Shown: positions 61,062 through 64,000 of the stretch, piece after piece
Layout of the letters: every line of letters begins with the position of its first letter
How positions within the stretch are numbered: the stretch's first letter is position 1
Source: Coprinopsis marcescibilis
Lineage: Eukaryota > Basidiomycota > Agaricomycetes > Agaricales > Psathyrellaceae
Assembly: GCA_004369085.1 (NCBI GenBank)
Contig: ML210263.1
Coordinates: 30,019 to 94,018, forward strand
DNA: 64,000 nucleotides
Reading direction: 5' to 3'
Notes under the pieces: generated by a model
The model's database searches: none
What the model was told of the DNA's origin: nothing
The model's input: only the letters and a program-made list of their open reading frames with translations
Translations under genes and position numbers: made by a program

Positions 61062-63370
61062 TTAGGAAATGACTGTGCGTAGCCGATTGTAGAATTGTCG
61101 AAGAGATCGGCGCAGACTGAATCCCTTGCGGCCGTTTTTTTGCTTTCTCCGGTCTCCTTGACTTTCGCTTGGTTCCGAGATCACTTCGAGTGCCACCTGC
61201 GTTGCTACTGGACTATCCCTGATTTCGCTGTCCTCGTTATCCCCGGTTTGACCTTCCTCAGTATCGCTGGCTTCACCATCCTCGGTATCACTGTCGAACT
61301 GCAAGCTTTCCACTGATCCAGCATCGTTCCAATCAACTTCGTTGCGTTTTTGAACACATTGCGCCAGCTTTTGAAACTGTCGCAGAGGCGGCACCCATTT
61401 GGGATGCCTAGACTTGCTCTATATGGATTCGAAAAGCGGTTGAGAGACAATTCTCGAATGATGTAACAAGTTGGGAAACTCACAGTCAAACCCATGGCAC
61501 GACACTGTGTAAGAAAAGACACGATTTCGTCAAAATGGTAAGAAAAACTCCATTCTCCGCTTTGAGATACCGGCTGCAGATCTTTGCCCAAGGTTTCTAG
61601 GACGCGGCTTGCTTTGAGCTCGTTGCACCAGTTACAAATTTGGCTCAGTTGCTCCTCATCACTAGTAGGAAGCACGTCTCCCAAAGAAGTAGCCAATGTA
61701 GCTAAAACAGCCACAATGGTGTAGTAGTGCGACCAATGTGGACCTTGTGTCGTGCTGTCGGAGAGCATTTCCTTCACAGCTGAAGAGAATGAATTTCCAT
61801 GCCTGTTAGAATGGAGGTCACAGCAACATCATGGAGAAGACCGACCTATTGGTTTTTGACATTTCAGGAATGTGATACAAGGCAGAATAAGGTTGTAAGA
61901 TATCTCTGCCGATGGTATGAAGAGAGGACCACATCTGTCCGAATCTTGCAAAAAGTCTTCCACAGATTTGTGATGAAATAAGACTTTAAGGAAAAAATCC
62001 CGGCCTCCCATTTTCACCTGGAAAGATCGTGTGATAGAGTGAATGTCGGAAAAGAATATTTCCATCTCCCCCGGATCGAGGGACAGCATTTCCTCCACCC
62101 CAGACACTGTGGGTATAAAATATTGCGCTTTGATTTTGGCGAGCATTCGGATGTATCGAATGAAGTGAAGATCGTCGTCAATACCCTTGCTCGTAGCGTA
62201 AACATCTCCTGCCCTAAGAAGGATGCTGGCATAGAGTGCGTCAAGGGCGGCAAAAGGCCGGTCCCTCTGTTTGACACCAGGCCTCCATTGCAGAATCATT
62301 TGCAATTGCTTGACGGGGGATCGGCGGCGGTCGGACAGGAATTTGACGATTGTCGTGGCATAGATGAATTGCCCAGAAGCATTGTCGACTGGTCTCTGAA
62401 TGTCTTCCTCGGATGGCCATTGAGTCGAAGGCAGAGGGTAGGTTGTCGCTCTTGCAATGGCGCGCAGCTTTCTTTCCAGAAAGAGCCGAATATCGGAGGT
62501 GGCATCGTGGTCGCTGAGATCGATGTGGTAAAGGAGCCCACTCTCTTTGAGATGTCCATTTTTGGCAAGTGCTGTGCGCAGGGCATATTCCGGACGACCC
62601 GCCAAGCAAACCTTCAGGCGAAAGTCATCCTGACTGAAGGCGAGAACGAGCTCATGCACCACACGCAGGAGAAAGGCCTGGTCCTCTTCCCCTTTACATT
62701 CGTCAACTCCGTCGATAAAAATGTTCCTCGGCAATAGTTCTGGGGAAACCCCGGGTTGGCTGAGGGCTTCTCTAATCGGCTCAACGATGAGCTTTTGTAC
62801 TTGACGGTCGATGGCGCGGTCAAATATTGTGATGTCTTCCTCGACTGTTCTGATGATTGGTTCCTTGGAAGTAGGAATGTATTGAGAGACTTGATAGGAG
62901 AGTGTGGGAGTGACTGCCTTAAGGTTGTCTCGGCGTGTGTCCTGGGAGTAGAAGAAAAATGCAGCAAGCAGTGAGCCATTCTCTGCGCACTTTTCAACCA
63001 TCGTTTGCTGTAACGCGGATTTGCCCGATCCAGCTGGCCCCGTCATGCAGAGTATCCGTTGAATGGTAACTTTGTCCTTTGTCCAGTTGGAAAGTTCAGT
63101 TATGAGGTTAACTCTTGTATCCTCATCACACTTCGGAGGGTCGAAGCGTTCGAGAGAGTCATACAGGGCACTTGTGGCAATGCTTGATTTGAGGAGCCCC
63201 AAACCTACTAATCCTTGTTCAAAAGACCAGTAGCACAGGTCAATCATAGTAAACGTACCATTCATGCGATTTGACAAGCTCGCTGATTGCGCCACTAAGT
63301 ATGAGCTGGTGATCGTAACTCCAGTTGCCCCAGACAAAATGCCGCCATGGAAGCTCGGCTGCTGCTGCAT
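61062..63370 (-). CDS. NACHT-domain NTPase (fungal NLR-like), 5' end uncertain
   Basis: STAND-type signalling NTPase, as in fungal NLR-like immune or self-recognition proteins. Exons 63370-61846, 61779-61484 and 61418-61062 join in frame to 725 residues. P-loop GPAGSGKSAL (111-120), Walker B FIDGVDEC (near 219), sensor LAGRPEYAL, and the winged-helix-like region with FHHKSVEDFLQD all fit fungal NACHT proteins. The C-terminal part has no WD40, ankyrin or TPR repeats that I can see. It ends in an acidic stretch with repeated D-T-E-D/E units (SDTEDGEASDTEEGQ) and a basic tail. Upstream, an open piece with ADISQEESLALKPASQPG (about 63555-63440) looks like a further N-terminal exon, so the true start is probably beyond 63370. 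The intron after 61846 has a weak GTCGGT donor. Confidence 0.85.
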
Positions 63371-64000
63371 CGAGGTTACATTTATGGGAGAGGCTGGGTG
63401 ATCTCTTCAGTACGTGCGGTTATGGTTATGGGGCCTAGACAGTAGATCACCTTGTACTGAAGGCGCTTCAATCGTCAGTGCTGGCTGTTGTGCAATATCG
63501 GACACGGAAGTGCCCGGTTGGCTCGCAGGCTTGAGCGCCAAGGATTCCTCTTGGGAAATATCAGCACAGATCATGGGTCTGGATGAAGGAGGAAGCTAAA
63601 GACTCAACGCTCATCTCTCACCCTGAAATGTTGCTTCTTGGGATTCCATCTGAGGATGACCCCCAGTGAAAACGCCGAATGCAGATATCTGCAAAGTAGA
63701 CAATCTTAACGCATATCCACGCATTCATATGCTAATTGTATATTTACCTGATATAGCACTGTCAGTTGCGGCTTCCTTGAATTTCAACCAGCTGCGTCTA
63801 AACGCAAACAAGGAATCCGAGTGTACCATCAAACTAATCTTGGGTCAAGATTAGTTTCTCACAATCACCCACAGCCGCGCCGCATCGAGGAGGGCTGTTG
63901 GGCGTTGTAACCTTTCTCTAATGCTCTTTAATGTCACATTGTCTAAGTTCTTGATTAACCTGGCTGTGAAATTCCTGACATGGGGCGACATCGCAAAGCT
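63371..64000. other. Probable 5' exons and promoter of the NACHT gene
   Basis: A minus-strand frame around 63570-63440 is open and protein-like. An ATG near 63650 (MESQEATFQ, directly followed by GTGAGA) may be the first exon. The exact splices could not be settled. Beyond 63700 nothing is recognised. Confidence 0.35.

Noticed and set aside
62039..62737. 232-codon plus-strand frame inside the NACHT gene
   Set aside because: Lies wholly antisense to the NACHT domain exon with conserved Walker motifs; codon pattern is a mirror effect.
1..64000. CRISPR array or bacterial operon structure
   Set aside because: No regularly spaced repeats; genes have spliceosomal introns and eukaryotic content throughout.

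Overview
The window looks like nuclear DNA of a filamentous basidiomycete, most likely an agaricomycete. Genes are dense and lie on both strands, and are cut by many short introns (about 50-80 bases, GTNNGT donors, CTAAC/CTGAC-like branch sites, CAG/TAG acceptors). Gene content fits: an F-box family with a coiled-coil start, a NACHT NTPase, an S28 peptidase, a cytosolic-type Mn superoxide dismutase and a tRNA-Ser with an intron. A Ceratobasidiaceae/Rhizoctonia-like origin is only a guess. Almost every gene was assembled here by reading splice sites by eye, so exon edges are predictions.

Layout. 0.3-9.3 kb: a membrane-anchored low-complexity protein (-), Mn-SOD (-), a divergent promoter, a 21-exon 2-oxoadipate dehydrogenase E1 (DHTKD1 type, +) and tRNA-Ser(AGA). 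10.2-14.1 kb: an eroding cluster of F-box paralogues, the longest copy broken by a single in-frame stop. 14.8-16.0 kb: a tRNA-dihydrouridine synthase (-) with an apparent one-base frameshift. 16.1-25.8 kb: almost 10 kb with no recognisable intact gene. 25.8-31.1 kb: a divergent pair of sugar oxidoreductases, a zinc polyol dehydrogenase (-) and a KduD-like short-chain dehydrogenase (+) with unusually long introns. 31.1-36.0 kb: only weak gene candidates. 36.0-45.0 kb: a single-pass membrane protein (-), a 78-residue I9-type protease inhibitor in five small exons (+), and two uncharacterised multi-exon genes. 45.0-51.1 kb: a very large two-RRM RNA-binding protein (-). 53.7-56.7 kb: a CENP-V/GFA-like zinc protein (-) and a Vps68/UPF0220 membrane protein (-). 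58.6-63.4 kb: a secreted S28 serine peptidase (+) and a NACHT NTPase (-), tail to tail.

How genes may work together. The clearest functional unit is the divergent dehydrogenase pair at 27.2-27.6 kb, which probably shares a promoter and may act in sugar or polyol catabolism. SOD and DHTKD1 also share a divergent promoter region. I found no cassette that I can defend as a new biological system. The most unusual items are the two GC-AG introns, a 6-base micro-exon, the hidden small protease inhibitor, the in-frame insertion inside an RRM, and the decaying F-box cluster.
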